The notes below the pieces were generated by a model that saw nothing but the letters and a program-made list of their open reading frames with translations, made no database searches and was not told the origin of the DNA. Positions 34,308-44,354 of a stretch of DNA of 64,000 nucleotides are shown in pieces. Each line of letters starts with the position of its first letter. Within the stretch, counting starts at the first letter, position 1. The translations under genes were made by a program, and so were the position numbers. The DNA is from Rufibacter hautae (GTDB taxonomy: Bacteria; Bacteroidota; Bacteroidia; Cytophagales; Hymenobacteraceae): the NCBI RefSeq assembly GCF_008271695.1, contig NZ_VKKY01000001.1:1-64000 (forward strand), in the 5' to 3' direction.

Positions 34308-35591
34308 TTAAACGTGATGGTGAACACTTTCTTCCAAGAATGGATGATTCACTGGAACCAAAGAAGCCTTGCTAAGCTCTTTTGTATATCTAAGCAAGAA
34401 GATTCCTAAGAAAGTCAATGCTGTACCAATTTCAATCAGCCCAAAGCCACTTTCGCCGCCCATTGTACCTGGCATGATCATCATGTAGAAGTCAAACCAG
34501 TGACCAATAAGGATAGCAATACAAACAATCTTCAGAATAAGCATTTGGCGTTTTGCATCTCTTGTCATTAGAACAAGGAAAGGGAACGCAAAGTTTATTA
34601 ATAGGTTAAAGAAGAAGATCCAGGTAAAGTGGTTGTTGTTACCGCCTAAACGTTCCTGGAAGTAGATAACTTCTTCCGGAATGTTGGCATACCAGTAAAG
34701 CATGAACTGTGAGAACCAGATGTAAGTCCAGAAGATACTAAACCCGAAAATGAACTTACCTAAATCATGTAAGTGGTTAGAAGTTACCATGGTCAAATAG
34801 CCCATCTGCTTCAGGATAATGATGGTAAGGGTGATAGCAGCCAAACCAGATACCCACCAGCTAGCGAACACATACCAACCGAACATGGTACTGAACCAGT
34901 GTGTGTCAATGGACAATACCCAGTCCCAAGCAGACATAGAAGAAGTAACCCCAAAGATCACCAGGAAGGTAGCGCCTAATCTAATACTCTTGTTGTAGTG
35001 GTTCAAACCACCATTCAAGTCTTCCGCCATGGACTCTCTTCTCAACCACTTGAAGAATAGGAACCATAAGGTAAAGTAAGCCACCATTCTAATGACATAG
35101 AAGGTAACATTCAAGTAGCCGCTCTTTCCTACAATGATTGGGTCATAGTTTGGATTACCTACTTCATGTACAGAGTGATCGGTCCAGTGGAATAATGTGT
35201 TATGGCCCGTGAATAGAATGGGCAGTAAGAACACCAATATCATGATTACACCACCTACTAAAATATAGCTTCCTAATGCTTCAGGAACACGCTTGATAGA
35301 TGCGGACCAACCTGCGTACGCTACATATTGGATAGCTACCCAAAGTACGCCTACTACAGAGATACCAGTAAAGTACACATTGTTCATCCATAGGTTAGCC
35401 AATAAACGCTGTCCCCAACCTGCTGCATGGTGCCCTGCCTCAGCAGCTTCTCCATGTCCTTCTCCATGTCCACCACCCGAATTCGCAGCGATGACAAGAC
35501 CAACAGCCATAAGGATCAACCCGATAGCTATCATGAAGAAGAACCGTTTAGTGGCTCTTGCAGGGATGTTTAGTCTTTCTTCAGTTATCAT
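34308..35591 (-). CDS. actF: Alternative complex III subunit ActF
   Basis: Membrane subunit related to ActC/NrfD. 427 residues with about ten spans. Conserved stretches include WTDHSVHE and FGWYVFASWW. A His/Gly-rich loop (GGGHGEGHGEAAEAGHH) follows the first span. It is the last act gene and leads into ctaC with 24 bp between. Confidence 0.92.
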   Translation of the reverse strand: MITEERLNIPARATKRFFFMIAIGLILMAVGLVIAANSGGGHGEGHGEAAEAGHHAAGWGQRLLANLWMNNVYFTGISVVGVLWVAIQYVAYAGWSASIKRVPEALGSYILVGGVIMILVFLLPILFTGHNTLFHWTDHSVHEVGNPNYDPIIVGKSGYLNVTFYVIRMVAYFTLWFLFFKWLRRESMAEDLNGGLNHYNKSIRLGATFLVIFGVTSSMSAWDWVLSIDTHWFSTMFGWYVFASWWVSGLAAITLTIIILKQMGYLTMVTSNHLHDLGKFIFGFSIFWTYIWFSQFMLYWYANIPEEVIYFQERLGGNNNHFTWIFFFNLLINFAFPFLVLMTRDAKRQMLILKIVCIAILIGHWFDFYMMIMPGTMGGESGFGLIEIGTALTFLGIFLLRYTKELSKASLVPVNHPFLEESVHHHV

Positions 35592-35611
35592 TTCTAAATA
35601 TACCTTTAAGG

Positions 35612-36322
35612 TTAGTTACGCGTATCCTTGGTTGGATCCGCAGTAGTACCTGTTACTGGGTTTGTATTCTGATCTGTGCTTGCACCACCTGGAGCATCCG
35701 TTGACTGTGATCCAGTGTCAGCGGCATCAGCGCCACTAGCATCGGTAATGCCTTTTTGCAGCTGTTGCACGTACATGGCAATTTTCCAACGCTCTTGGGG
35801 GTTCACTTGAGTACCATGGGGCATCATCCGGCCGCGGCCGTTTACAATCACATGGTAAATGTGCCCTACCGGCAGAGTGGCGTAACGGCCTTGGGTATAG
35901 TTTGGAACCCCTTTGAATTTAGCTCCAACCAGACCATCACCTTGACCAGTCTCGCCGTGGCAAGGAGAACAGAAACGCAGGTAAAGTACTTTTCCTTCTT
36001 CCAGGTTTTGGGTGGTTCTGGCTATTGGATTAACCAATTCACGTCCGGCTACTTCTGCGCTGTCTTTGGAAATATGGGTATAAAACCCAAGTTTACCTCT
36101 GGCAATAGTATTGGCTGCTGGAACCCGCATGTTCAATCCACCTGGGTTGATCGCGTTTTTATTGTCAGCCAATTGTTTTAAAGGTTCATATGCTACCGGA
36201 TAATACATGTCTGGCGCATATTCTAGTGCTTGTTCCTGATCACTTCTACCGCAAGAAGCAAGGAGAGCAGAAGAGAAAAGAATCAAGGAGGCCTTTGCCC
36301 CTGTTCTAAAGAAATTGTTCAT
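35612..36322 (-). CDS. actE: Alternative complex III subunit ActE, monohaem lipoprotein cytochrome c
   Basis: 236 residues. The lipobox LLASC (Cys24) predicts anchoring at the periplasmic face of the membrane. One c-type haem motif CSPCH is followed by ETGQGDG and a distal Met in GRMMPHG. A flexible Ser/Thr/Asp-rich tail follows. It is expected to pass electrons from the complex to the oxidase. Its ATG overlaps the ActD stop by one base. Confidence 0.93.
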   Translation of the reverse strand: MNNFFRTGAKASLILFSSALLASCGRSDQEQALEYAPDMYYPVAYEPLKQLADNKNAINPGGLNMRVPAANTIARGKLGFYTHISKDSAEVAGRELVNPIARTTQNLEEGKVLYLRFCSPCHGETGQGDGLVGAKFKGVPNYTQGRYATLPVGHIYHVIVNGRGRMMPHGTQVNPQERWKIAMYVQQLQKGITDASGADAADTGSQSTDAPGGASTDQNTNPVTGTTADPTKDTRN

Positions 36323-36846
36323 TATTTAACTACCTCCTTCTCGTTTACTTCTATAGCTCCGTGTGAACGGAGAAGATCATTCAACTTACTGATGTCAGTT
36401 CCTTCTTTCAACTCAATGGCCATCACGTATTTGTCATCTGTGGAACGCACATCCAGAACAGGAACCTTCAAGGTTGGGCGCAGACCACTAATGATGAAGA
36501 ACGTAATCACCATCCCGAAGGCCGCGCAAAGAACGGTTAACTCAAAGGTCACCGGGATAAAGCTTGGCAAAGCAATGTGCGGTTTACCACCTATGATCAT
36601 AGGCCAGTCAAAACCCAGCATGTAAATCTGCATCCAAAGCGCAAAAGAAGTTCCGCACAGGCCACAGAAGAAGGCTACAATTGGCAATCTTGAACGCTGA
36701 ATCCCTAACACATCATCAATTCCGTGAATTGGATAAGGTGAGAAAACATCGTAGATCTTAGTGCCTGCTGCCCGAGTCTGTTCAATGGCGTTCAGCAGCA
36801 CATCCTCGTCGTTGAATACCCCGAGTATATATTTCTTACTAGTCAT
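36322..36846 (-). CDS. actD: Alternative complex III subunit ActD (DUF3341)
   Basis: 174 residues from the ATG at 36846 (an ATG ten codons further up would overlap actC by 38 bp). The N-terminal soluble part is [20 protein letters not shown] and two membrane spans follow. This is the DUF3341 fold of ActD, with no cofactor. It overlaps the end of actC by 8 bp. Confidence 0.92.
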   Translation of the reverse strand: MTSKKYILGVFNDEDVLLNAIEQTRAAGTKIYDVFSPYPIHGIDDVLGIQRSRLPIVAFFCGLCGTSFALWMQIYMLGFDWPMIIGGKPHIALPSFIPVTFELTVLCAAFGMVITFFIISGLRPTLKVPVLDVRSTDDKYVMAIELKEGTDISKLNDLLRSHGAIEVNEKEVVK

Positions 36847-38260
36847 GTTTGTGAGAGTTGTTAGGTGCTGTGCCATGCAATGATGCGCCTGGGTTGTGGG
36901 TATGGCTTACCCCCGTAGACGATTTCAAAATTGATTTTACCTCTGCCATGTTCACCACTGGGAAGAACTTAGCAAAAAGAAGGAATAAGGTAAAGAACAA
37001 ACCTATCGTACCTACATAGATTCCCACATCAATGGAAGTTGGGGAGAACATCACCCAGCTAGATGGCAAGAAGTCACGGTGCAGAGACGTCACGATGATT
37101 ACGAAACGCTCAAACCACATCCCGATGTTTACGAAGATAGAGATGATGAACGTAGCGGTTAAGCTGCGACGGATAGAACGGAACCAGAATAACTGAGGCG
37201 TGATTACGTTACAAGTCATCATTGACCAGTAAGCCCACCAGTAAGGACCAGTAGCACGGTTAATGAAAGCGTACTGCTCGTATTCCACTCCAGAGTACCA
37301 GGCGATGAAGAACTCAGTGATATACGCCACCCCCACGATAGAACCAGTCAAAGTAATCACCTTGTTCATGGACTCTACGTGCTCCAAAGTGATGTAATCT
37401 TCCAATTTGAAGGTTTTCCGGGTAATGATCATCAAGGTCAATACCATGGCAAAACCAGAGAAGATTGCACCAGCCACGAAGTATGGAGGGAAGATGGTCG
37501 TGTGCCAGCCTGGGATAACAGAGGTTGCAAAGTCCATAGATACGATGGTGTGTACCGAAAGTACCAATGGGGTCGCTAGACCTGCCAGAATCAGGGAAAC
37601 AGTCTCATAACGTGACCAGTGTTTAGCAGAACCAGTCCAGTTGAAGCTCAACAAAGCATACGCTCTGCGGGCAATTGGTCCGGTAGCTCTGTCACGGATG
37701 GTAGCGAAGTCAGGAATAAGACCAATGTACCAGAATACCAGTGACACTGAGAAGTACGTACTGATCGCGAACACGTCCCAAAGAAGCGGGGAGTTGAAGT
37801 TCACCCAAAGGGAACCAAACGTGTTAGGGAGCGGCAATACCCAGTAAGCTAACCAAGGACGGCCCATGTGCAGGACCGGGAACATGGCCGCACAGATTAC
37901 CGCAAAAATGGTCATCGCCTCAGCGGCGCGGTTGATAGAAGTTCTCCATTTCTGGCGGAACAACAACAAGATTGCGGAAATAAGCGTACCGGCGTGACCA
38001 ATACCTACCCACCATACGAAGTTGGTGATGTCCCATGCCCAACCAACTGTTTTATTGAGTCCCCACTCCCCTATACCAAACCAAAGAGTACGATAAACGG
38101 AGTATAGAAAGATGCCTAGAAAAACCAGAGCAACCCCCAGGGCCACCATCCAACGCATGTTCGGCTTGGCTTCCACCTGCCGACATACGTCTTCCGTGAT
38201 GTCTGCATAAGTTTTACCCCCAGTTACTAAGGGCTCTCTTATCGGAGATACGTGCTGCAT
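36839..38260 (-). CDS. actC: Alternative complex III subunit ActC (NrfD/PsrC-like)
   Basis: Quinol-binding membrane subunit. 473 residues with ten spans; family segments include [22 protein letters not shown], split here as conserved GHAGTLISA near residue 90, and [11 protein letters not shown]. It is the integral partner of the ActB iron-sulphur/molybdopterin-like subunit. Confidence 0.94.
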   Translation of the reverse strand: MQHVSPIREPLVTGGKTYADITEDVCRQVEAKPNMRWMVALGVALVFLGIFLYSVYRTLWFGIGEWGLNKTVGWAWDITNFVWWVGIGHAGTLISAILLLFRQKWRTSINRAAEAMTIFAVICAAMFPVLHMGRPWLAYWVLPLPNTFGSLWVNFNSPLLWDVFAISTYFSVSLVFWYIGLIPDFATIRDRATGPIARRAYALLSFNWTGSAKHWSRYETVSLILAGLATPLVLSVHTIVSMDFATSVIPGWHTTIFPPYFVAGAIFSGFAMVLTLMIITRKTFKLEDYITLEHVESMNKVITLTGSIVGVAYITEFFIAWYSGVEYEQYAFINRATGPYWWAYWSMMTCNVITPQLFWFRSIRRSLTATFIISIFVNIGMWFERFVIIVTSLHRDFLPSSWVMFSPTSIDVGIYVGTIGLFFTLFLLFAKFFPVVNMAEVKSILKSSTGVSHTHNPGASLHGTAPNNSHKHD

Positions 38261-38278
38261 ATATCTTTTTGAGTTAAA

Positions 38279-41200
38279 TTAAGCTTGGTTTCTGATTTTG
38301 GTTAAGTAAGTCACGTTTGGCTGAGTGTTCAACTCTTCCAGTACGTGGAAAGCACGTTCGCCTTTCTCTCTGTTCAGGATTTGTGATACCTGGCTGTTTG
38401 GATCCAGCATATCCCCGAATATGATTGCGTTGGTTGGACAAGCCTGCGCACAAGCAGTGACAATCTCTCCATCCACCGGACGACGGCTTTCTTTCTTAGC
38501 TTCCAATTTACCGTATTGGATACGTTGCACGCAGAAGGAGCATTTCTCCATAACCCCACGTGAACGCACGGTCACATCTGGATTCAACACCATTTTACCG
38601 AGGTCGTTGTTCATTTGGTAGTCGAACTTCTCGTTGTTGGCGTAGTTGAACCAGTTGAAACGACGCACTTTATACGGGCAGTTGTTTGCGCAATAGCGGG
38701 TACCCACGCAACGGTTGTACACCATTTGGTTGATACCTTCGGTGCTGTGCATGGTAGCTGCTACCGGACATACTGTCTCACATGGTGCGTGGTTACAGTG
38801 CTGGCAAAGCATTGGCTGGAAGATAACGGAAGGATTCTCTGAAGGATTCTCCATTTTCTCAAAACCGCCGTCTTCACGGGTTGAGTCACTGCTGTAGTAA
38901 CGGTCAATACGTAACCAATGCATTTCGCGACGGTTCAGTACTTCTTGTTTCCCTACTACCGGTACGTTGTTTTCTACCTGGCAGCTGATGGTACAAGTAC
39001 CGCAACCGATACATGAGTTCAGGTCAATGACCATACCCCAGTGGTGGTTCTTGTACTCGTAATCCTGCCAAAGAGAGATTGCCTGTGGTTTCTGAGGACC
39101 GTCTGGCGTAGCAATTTTGATGTACTCCGTTACGCTCTTAGGATCTTTCTGGTAGTTAGCCAGGGTATTCTCTTGAACCACAATACGTCCCATCACGGTA
39201 TGGTGCGTCTGGGTCTGAGCAATTGGCTTATCAGCACCAACCTTCGTGATGGATACGGTGTTGGCGAACTGAAGAGAATCACCGGCAACCGATACCAAAG
39301 GATACACATTGGCTCCTACGTTGTTCCCCGCCTGACCAGCATGAGTACGGCCGTAACCAATAGCGATGGCGATGGTGTCTACTGCCTGACCTGGTTGAAT
39401 AAGTGCTGGTAACTCAATAGACTTACCGTTAGCAGTTACTCTAACTACATCATTCTGCTCGATTTCTAATCTTTTGGCAGTAGCAGTAGAGATGGCTACG
39501 TAGTTGTCCCAGGTGGCTTTGGTGGTTGGGTCAGACATTTCCTGCAACCAAGGGTTGTTGGTATGCTGTCCGGCACCAATGGCTACTTTCTCGTAGATTT
39601 CCAGCTCAAGGGTATTTCCCCCTGCGGCACGTCCACCTTTATTGATGCTAACGGCTGCGGCGGCTAAGGTCATTGGGGCTACAGGAGCAGTAGGCTCGTT
39701 AGCACCAGTGGTTCCGGTGGCAACACCGTCGTGCGCTACTTTATCCCAACCTGCTGCACCTCCTACAATACCTGACCATGTACGCTGGATAATGGTATAG
39801 AAATCGGCGGTAGATCCCGTCCATTTCAATAAAGAATCCTGCGCTTGTCTTGTGTTGAAGATGTTAGAGATAGTAGGCTGAGCCAAGCTCAGGAAACCTC
39901 TCTTAGGCTCATAATCATTCCAAGACTCCAGGAAGTGGTTATCTGGGCATACGTAGTCTACCAAGGCAGCAGTCTCATCCACTCTGTCAGCGAAAGAGAT
40001 CTTCACGCCTACTTTCTTCAGACCGTTTACAACCTGCGCGCTAAGCGGATGGTCATAAGCTGGGTTAGCTCCGTAGAAAATCACGGCACCCACAGCTCCG
40101 GCGTTCATGTCATTGATAAGACGCAGCATACGGGCATCATCACCCTGACGAACGTATGATGGAGAAGCGGTATTGATAGTGGTTCCGTTGGCTCCTAAAG
40201 CACCGTTGATGGCAGTCACCAACGTCTGAACCGCAGGATCATTAGAATCTGAAACGACCAAGGCAGCTCCACGGCTGGCCAGCAATTCTTTGGCAGCAGC
40301 GTCTATTTGCTTTGCAACGCGAGTAGTTGGTGCCTGAATGGCTGCTCCACCTGTACTGCCAGCAATTCTGTTATATAAGGCAGCAACCACTGCACCGTAC
40401 TCAGATGGTTTCACTGGTACACGTACGTCTGCGTTGGCACCAGTCATAGACATGAACGTCTCAAACTGGTAGTGACGCGACATGGTTGGTTTGTCTGCCG
40501 TTACTTTACGGTTGGTGATGTATTGTCTTGAATACTCTACCGGAGAGATCCAGCTACCTAAGAAATCGGCTCCGATAGAAACGATTACTCTTGCTTTGCT
40601 GAAATCATAACCTGGTACCAAACCGCCGTTGGCACGCAATAACGCTGAAGCAGAATTTGCATCATACGTTACGTGCTCAAAAGCAGGGAACTGGGCACCG
40701 AAATCACGGATAACTGCTTTGGTGCTGGGGCTGATGATGGTATTGGAAACCAATACCACTCTGCCTTGCACGCCGGTTAAACGGGTACGGATTTCCTGGT
40801 CAATGGCTTGCCAGGTAGTGGGCTTTCCTTTGGCAGTTGGTCCTTTTAGACGGTTGTTATCATACAGCGTCAGCAAAGAAGCCTGTGAACGCGAATGGGT
40901 ACCACCACCAGTGATAGGAGAAAGCGTGTTTCCCTCTACTTTGATAGGACGACCTTCTCTGGTTTTCACCAGGATTGGGTTGTAGATATCCCCCATGAAA
41001 TAGGTAGAGGCATACCAGTTAGGAATACCCGGCTCTACTTCTTCTGGCTTGTTAAGGTATGGGATTGCTTTACGTACAGGGGCCTCGCAGGAAGCAAGCG
41101 TAGCAGCTGCCACACCAAAGCCCAATAACTTTAAGAAATCACGTCTGGGAGCCACTTGGGAAGAAGTGTCTCCTCCGTTAGCCTCACTTACTGGCAGGAA

Positions 41201-41290
41201 CTCAGGAAACTCGTTGTGAGCATTCTTCTGGAATTCCGGAGTATTGTTTAACTCCTCTACCCCTCTCCAGTATTTAATTGTTTCTTGCAT
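38279..41290 (-). CDS. actB: Alternative complex III subunit ActB, molybdopterin-type and iron-sulphur protein
   Basis: 1003 residues from the ATG at 41290. A twin-arginine signal (RRDFLKLLGFG, Arg49-Arg50) is followed by a lipobox-like LASC (Cys68). The large N-terminal domain resembles molybdopterin oxidoreductases but in this complex carries no cofactor. The C-terminal domain carries four iron-sulphur cluster motifs: SCIGCGTCTISCQ, CQHCNHAPCETVC, CVGTRYCANNCPY and CSFCVQR with ACAQACP. It sits between actA and actC as expected. Confidence 0.95.
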   Translation of the reverse strand: MQETIKYWRGVEELNNTPEFQKNAHNEFPEFLPVSEANGGDTSSQVAPRRDFLKLLGFGVAAATLASCEAPVRKAIPYLNKPEEVEPGIPNWYASTYFMGDIYNPILVKTREGRPIKVEGNTLSPITGGGTHSRSQASLLTLYDNNRLKGPTAKGKPTTWQAIDQEIRTRLTGVQGRVVLVSNTIISPSTKAVIRDFGAQFPAFEHVTYDANSASALLRANGGLVPGYDFSKARVIVSIGADFLGSWISPVEYSRQYITNRKVTADKPTMSRHYQFETFMSMTGANADVRVPVKPSEYGAVVAALYNRIAGSTGGAAIQAPTTRVAKQIDAAAKELLASRGAALVVSDSNDPAVQTLVTAINGALGANGTTINTASPSYVRQGDDARMLRLINDMNAGAVGAVIFYGANPAYDHPLSAQVVNGLKKVGVKISFADRVDETAALVDYVCPDNHFLESWNDYEPKRGFLSLAQPTISNIFNTRQAQDSLLKWTGSTADFYTIIQRTWSGIVGGAAGWDKVAHDGVATGTTGANEPTAPVAPMTLAAAAVSINKGGRAAGGNTLELEIYEKVAIGAGQHTNNPWLQEMSDPTTKATWDNYVAISTATAKRLEIEQNDVVRVTANGKSIELPALIQPGQAVDTIAIAIGYGRTHAGQAGNNVGANVYPLVSVAGDSLQFANTVSITKVGADKPIAQTQTHHTVMGRIVVQENTLANYQKDPKSVTEYIKIATPDGPQKPQAISLWQDYEYKNHHWGMVIDLNSCIGCGTCTISCQVENNVPVVGKQEVLNRREMHWLRIDRYYSSDSTREDGGFEKMENPSENPSVIFQPMLCQHCNHAPCETVCPVAATMHSTEGINQMVYNRCVGTRYCANNCPYKVRRFNWFNYANNEKFDYQMNNDLGKMVLNPDVTVRSRGVMEKCSFCVQRIQYGKLEAKKESRRPVDGEIVTACAQACPTNAIIFGDMLDPNSQVSQILNREKGERAFHVLEELNTQPNVTYLTKIRNQA

Positions 41291-41326
41291 ATATCTCAAA
41301 AACTCAAATTCAGGATATGGAATTGA

Positions 41327-42646
41327 TTAGTAGTGGCACTTAGAACATTCTGTACCACCGTTAGACGCAACAATGAACGCGCCTTTAGATTGCTTCTCAT
41401 GCAACTTCACCAAGTTGTCATAGTAAGCGTTGCCTTCAGTATTAAGAGGGGTATTTCTGTGGCAATCAATACACCAGCCCATGGTTAATGGAGAGTATTG
41501 CGCTACTACTTCCATGGTCTCAATAGGACCGTGGCAAGTCTGGCACTCTACGCCACCAACTTTTGTGTGCTGAGAGTGGTTGAAGTAAGCCAAGTCAGGA
41601 AGGTTGTGCACCCGTACCCACTCAATTGGCTTGTTGTTCTCAATAGCACGGTAGATCTTCTGGATTTCCGGTGACTCTTTCTTGATCTGGCTATGGCAGT
41701 TCATACAGATGTTAGCGGAAGGAATATTGGCACTTGCACTCTTGTAAACCGAGGTGTGGCAATAGTTACAGTTGATCTGGTGATCACCAGCGTGCAGTTT
41801 GTGAGAGAAAGCAATAGGTTGTCTTGGCGCGTACCCTTGGTGGATACCAATACCCATTACTTTGTCAATGGAGATATCTACCAGCACTACCACGAAGATG
41901 AGGCCTACAATGATTCTAACTGCCTTAGACTTATAGATGTTAGCGAAGTTGGTTCTGCGCTCCAGCATTTCCTGCTCAGCACCAGTCAAGTCGCCTTTTC
42001 CTTTAAGGTAGTTTTTAAGAACTGAGGCAATAATCAACAAGGTAACTACCAACACAATCAACACTACCACTAATACAACAAGCAGAAGGTCTACTGTGCC
42101 ACCTACGTTACCAATGGCATTCTCCCCCACTTTCTCCCCTGGTGCGGTATCTGGACCAGCAGAAGGAGCAGCGGCCGTGGCAGGAGCTGCGCTTTCACTT
42201 TTGATATAAGCGATGATGGAACCGAGTTCCTCATCAGAGAACGCGAAAGATGGCATTTGCTGTTTCGCAAACTTGTTGAAAACCGCTACCGCATCTTTGT
42301 CTCCGCTTTGGATCAGGGCACTGGAGTTCTTGATCCATTTCAGCAACCAGGCTTCTGATCTTCTCTTGTGCACATCACGCAAGCCAGGTCCAACCACAAC
42401 ATCTTCCCCTACTGAGTGACACTGCACACAGTTGTTTTTGAAAAGAGTCATGCCGTTGTCAATAACGCCTGCGTCAGCACCACCTCCTGCACCGGCACCC
42501 GCTGCCGCTGGGGCCGGGGTTACGCCAGCTTTCCCAACAGCACCCGCTTCTTCAGGCGCCTGTGCAAAGGCGGATGAAAAGACAAAGAAGATGAAGAGAA
42601 AAGGGAGTAGGAAAGTATATTTTGCTCTCTTTTTACAGCTAATCAT
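41327..42646 (-). CDS. actA: Alternative complex III subunit ActA, multihaem cytochrome c with an extra haem domain
   Basis: 439 residues with a signal peptide and Ala/Gly-rich linker, then a monohaem domain (CVQCH, Cys73-His77), a second linker, a membrane span (about 187-210), and a C-terminal cytochrome c3/c7-like domain with CNYCH, CMNCH, CQTCH, CIDCH and CSKCH. That totals six haem sites, one more than the five I recall for ActA of Rhodothermus. The N-terminal domain is a class I cytochrome c fused to the standard subunit. First gene of the supercluster. Confidence 0.92.
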   Translation of the reverse strand: MISCKKRAKYTFLLPFLFIFFVFSSAFAQAPEEAGAVGKAGVTPAPAAAGAGAGGGADAGVIDNGMTLFKNNCVQCHSVGEDVVVGPGLRDVHKRRSEAWLLKWIKNSSALIQSGDKDAVAVFNKFAKQQMPSFAFSDEELGSIIAYIKSESAAPATAAAPSAGPDTAPGEKVGENAIGNVGGTVDLLLVVLVVVLIVLVVTLLIIASVLKNYLKGKGDLTGAEQEMLERRTNFANIYKSKAVRIIVGLIFVVVLVDISIDKVMGIGIHQGYAPRQPIAFSHKLHAGDHQINCNYCHTSVYKSASANIPSANICMNCHSQIKKESPEIQKIYRAIENNKPIEWVRVHNLPDLAYFNHSQHTKVGGVECQTCHGPIETMEVVAQYSPLTMGWCIDCHRNTPLNTEGNAYYDNLVKLHEKQSKGAFIVASNGGTECSKCHY

Positions 42647-42691
42647 AGCTTAAATTGTAGTGTTAAGAATAGTGAAAGTACATTACGGGCA

Positions 42692-42721
42692 CAAATCTAC
42701 TACCCGATGACCATTAATCAA
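42692..42721 (-). promoter_or_regulatory. Promoter of the act-cta respiratory operon
   Basis: Minus-strand TAGATTTG (42699-42692) with TTG (42721-42719) exactly 19 bases upstream. Transcription would start near 42685, leaving a leader of about 40 nt before actA. It is the only good promoter I find for the 17-kb cluster. Confidence 0.7.
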
Positions 42722-43667
42722 ACACAATATTTCTTATTTTTAGGGGGTATCCTACCTATGTTTCAGGGGTGGTTTCTCCACTTAAACCCTTTCTATTAGC
42801 CTGTTTAGGCACTATTTAGAATTTTTATAAATTATCAACCTTCTCGTCTCCACCCCCACCGGTTCTTCTTTCGCACGCTACTCCACACTGCCGTTTTCTG
42901 TTATACTATGGTTAGCCTTTATTGATTGAGTACAATTTTTCTAAGGACTTTGGCTTATAGTATTAATACTTTTTTACCAATCGTGTATAAACCTGGCAAG
43001 TGTATTTATACCTGAACCTTATGAAGAGTTAAACAAAGTACGCCCATTTCAGCCGACTACTATACGCTTCTCCTTAGCCACTTACTTGATATTTTTCTAT
43101 TCATCTCCCTTTGCAGGTGCAAAGAATAATTATAGAATAGCTTTGTTCTCATGTTTTTCTCTTCCTATTCTCGGTTTCTTTTCATTTCTCACAACCTCTT
43201 CAAATATCTATACAAGGCTTGTGAGGCAGTTTTTACCCTGATTTTGTTTAACGAGCCTTGAAACGCTCCTCTTCCCCTATCACCAAAAAAGTTGTAGTGA
43301 CTACCCTCCGCATGGTTGAATCTGTTGGTCTGGTTCAAAAAAGAAGGCGAGTTTGACCTTTCTTCTTCTATTATATTAGATTAGAAAGGCCTTATAGCCT
43401 TTATAGCTACTACTGGCACTTGCAATTGACTTTACCCCTCGCTCATCCAAAAACCCACCTTTTCCTGTACACTATATATAATAGAGTAAGAAAGCACTCT
43501 CTCGCCCTTCAACATCTGGGCAATTTCTGCCTTGGGCTTTGACTTTTTACCCTTTCAGAATTCCCTTTTTGGTATGACTTCGATTTAAGGCCGGTTTAAA
43601 AATCCGTATTAAAACCTAAAAAAGATGGAGTTATGGCTCAGCGCTTGGGGTTTAAGTTTGATCATTC
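42722..43667. other. AT-rich intergenic region of about 950 bp
   Basis: It separates the leftward respiratory operon from the rightward ribosomal-protein operon. It is pyrimidine-rich with no credible frame. Small inverted repeats include CTTTGCA/TGCAAAG near 43109-43124 and AAAGGC/GCCTTT near 43386-43402. An isolated TAGCTTTG lies at 43138-43145 without a matching -33. No full copy of the 39-bp palindrome was recognised. I cannot assign a function. Confidence 0.5.
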
Positions 43668-43698
43668 TTGGTTTCTGTTAGAATTTCCTCTACCTTTG
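43668..43698 (+). promoter_or_regulatory. Promoter of rpsF-rpsR-rplI
   Basis: TTG (43668-43670), 20-base spacer, TACCTTTG (43691-43698), the same -7 sequence as the five leftward promoters at the left edge. Initiation expected near 43705, 22 bases before the rpsF ATG. Confidence 0.8.
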
Positions 43699-43726
43699 CC
43701 CCTTCGAACCAAAATCATTTTTTCAA

Positions 43727-44092
43727 ATGACTTTAAAAAATTACGAAGTACTCTACATCATGACCCCGTTGTTGAACGAGGTTCAGATGCAAGAGACGGT
43801 CGAGAAGTTCAGACAGGTGCTTAAGGAAAATGGCGCCGACATTATTCACGAGGAGAACTGGGGCCTAAAAAAACTGGCTTACCCAATCCAGAAGAAAAAC
43901 ACTGGTTTCTACCACCTCGTTGAATTCCAAGGTCCAGCAACAATTGTTGATCAGTTAGAACTGGCCTTCCGTCGCGATGAGAAAATCATCCGCTTTTTGA
44001 CCACTGCCCTAGATAAGCACGCCATTGCTTACAACGAGCGCCGCAGAAACGGTGAATTCAAATCATCTAAAAAGGAGGCCCAAGCATCATGA
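43727..44092 (+). CDS. rpsF: 30S ribosomal protein S6
   Basis: 121 residues. The N-terminal strand NYEVLYIMTPLLNE and the segment NWGLKKLAYPIQKKNTGFY are S6 hallmarks. S6 pairs with S18 on the 30S platform. It is first of a three-gene operon and overlaps rpsR by 4 bp (ATGA). Confidence 0.96.
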   Translation: MTLKNYEVLYIMTPLLNEVQMQETVEKFRQVLKENGADIIHEENWGLKKLAYPIQKKNTGFYHLVEFQGPATIVDQLELAFRRDEKIIRFLTTALDKHAIAYNERRRNGEFKSSKKEAQAS

Positions 44093-44340
44093 GTTTAGTA
44101 AACGAAAAAATCCACAAGCAAGACACGCGCAAGAAATACTGCCGTTTCAAGAAAAACGGAATCCAGTACATTGACTACAAAGATGGTAACTTCTTATTGA
44201 AGTTCGTGAACGAGCAAGGCAAACTGTTGCCACGTCGTTTAACCGGTACCAGCTTGAAATTCCAGCGTCGTGTATCTCAGGCGGTTGCCAGAGCACGCCA
44301 CTTGGCTATTTTGCCTTACGTAACAGATTCTTTAAAATAA
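44089..44340 (+). CDS. rpsR: 30S ribosomal protein S18
   Basis: 83 residues. Contains CRFKKNGIQYIDYKD and the basic tail RRLTGTSLKFQRRVSQAV, typical of S18. It assembles with S6. Confidence 0.96.
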   Translation: MSLVNEKIHKQDTRKKYCRFKKNGIQYIDYKDGNFLLKFVNEQGKLLPRRLTGTSLKFQRRVSQAVARARHLAILPYVTDSLK

Positions 44341-44354
44341 GGAGGTAAATACAG

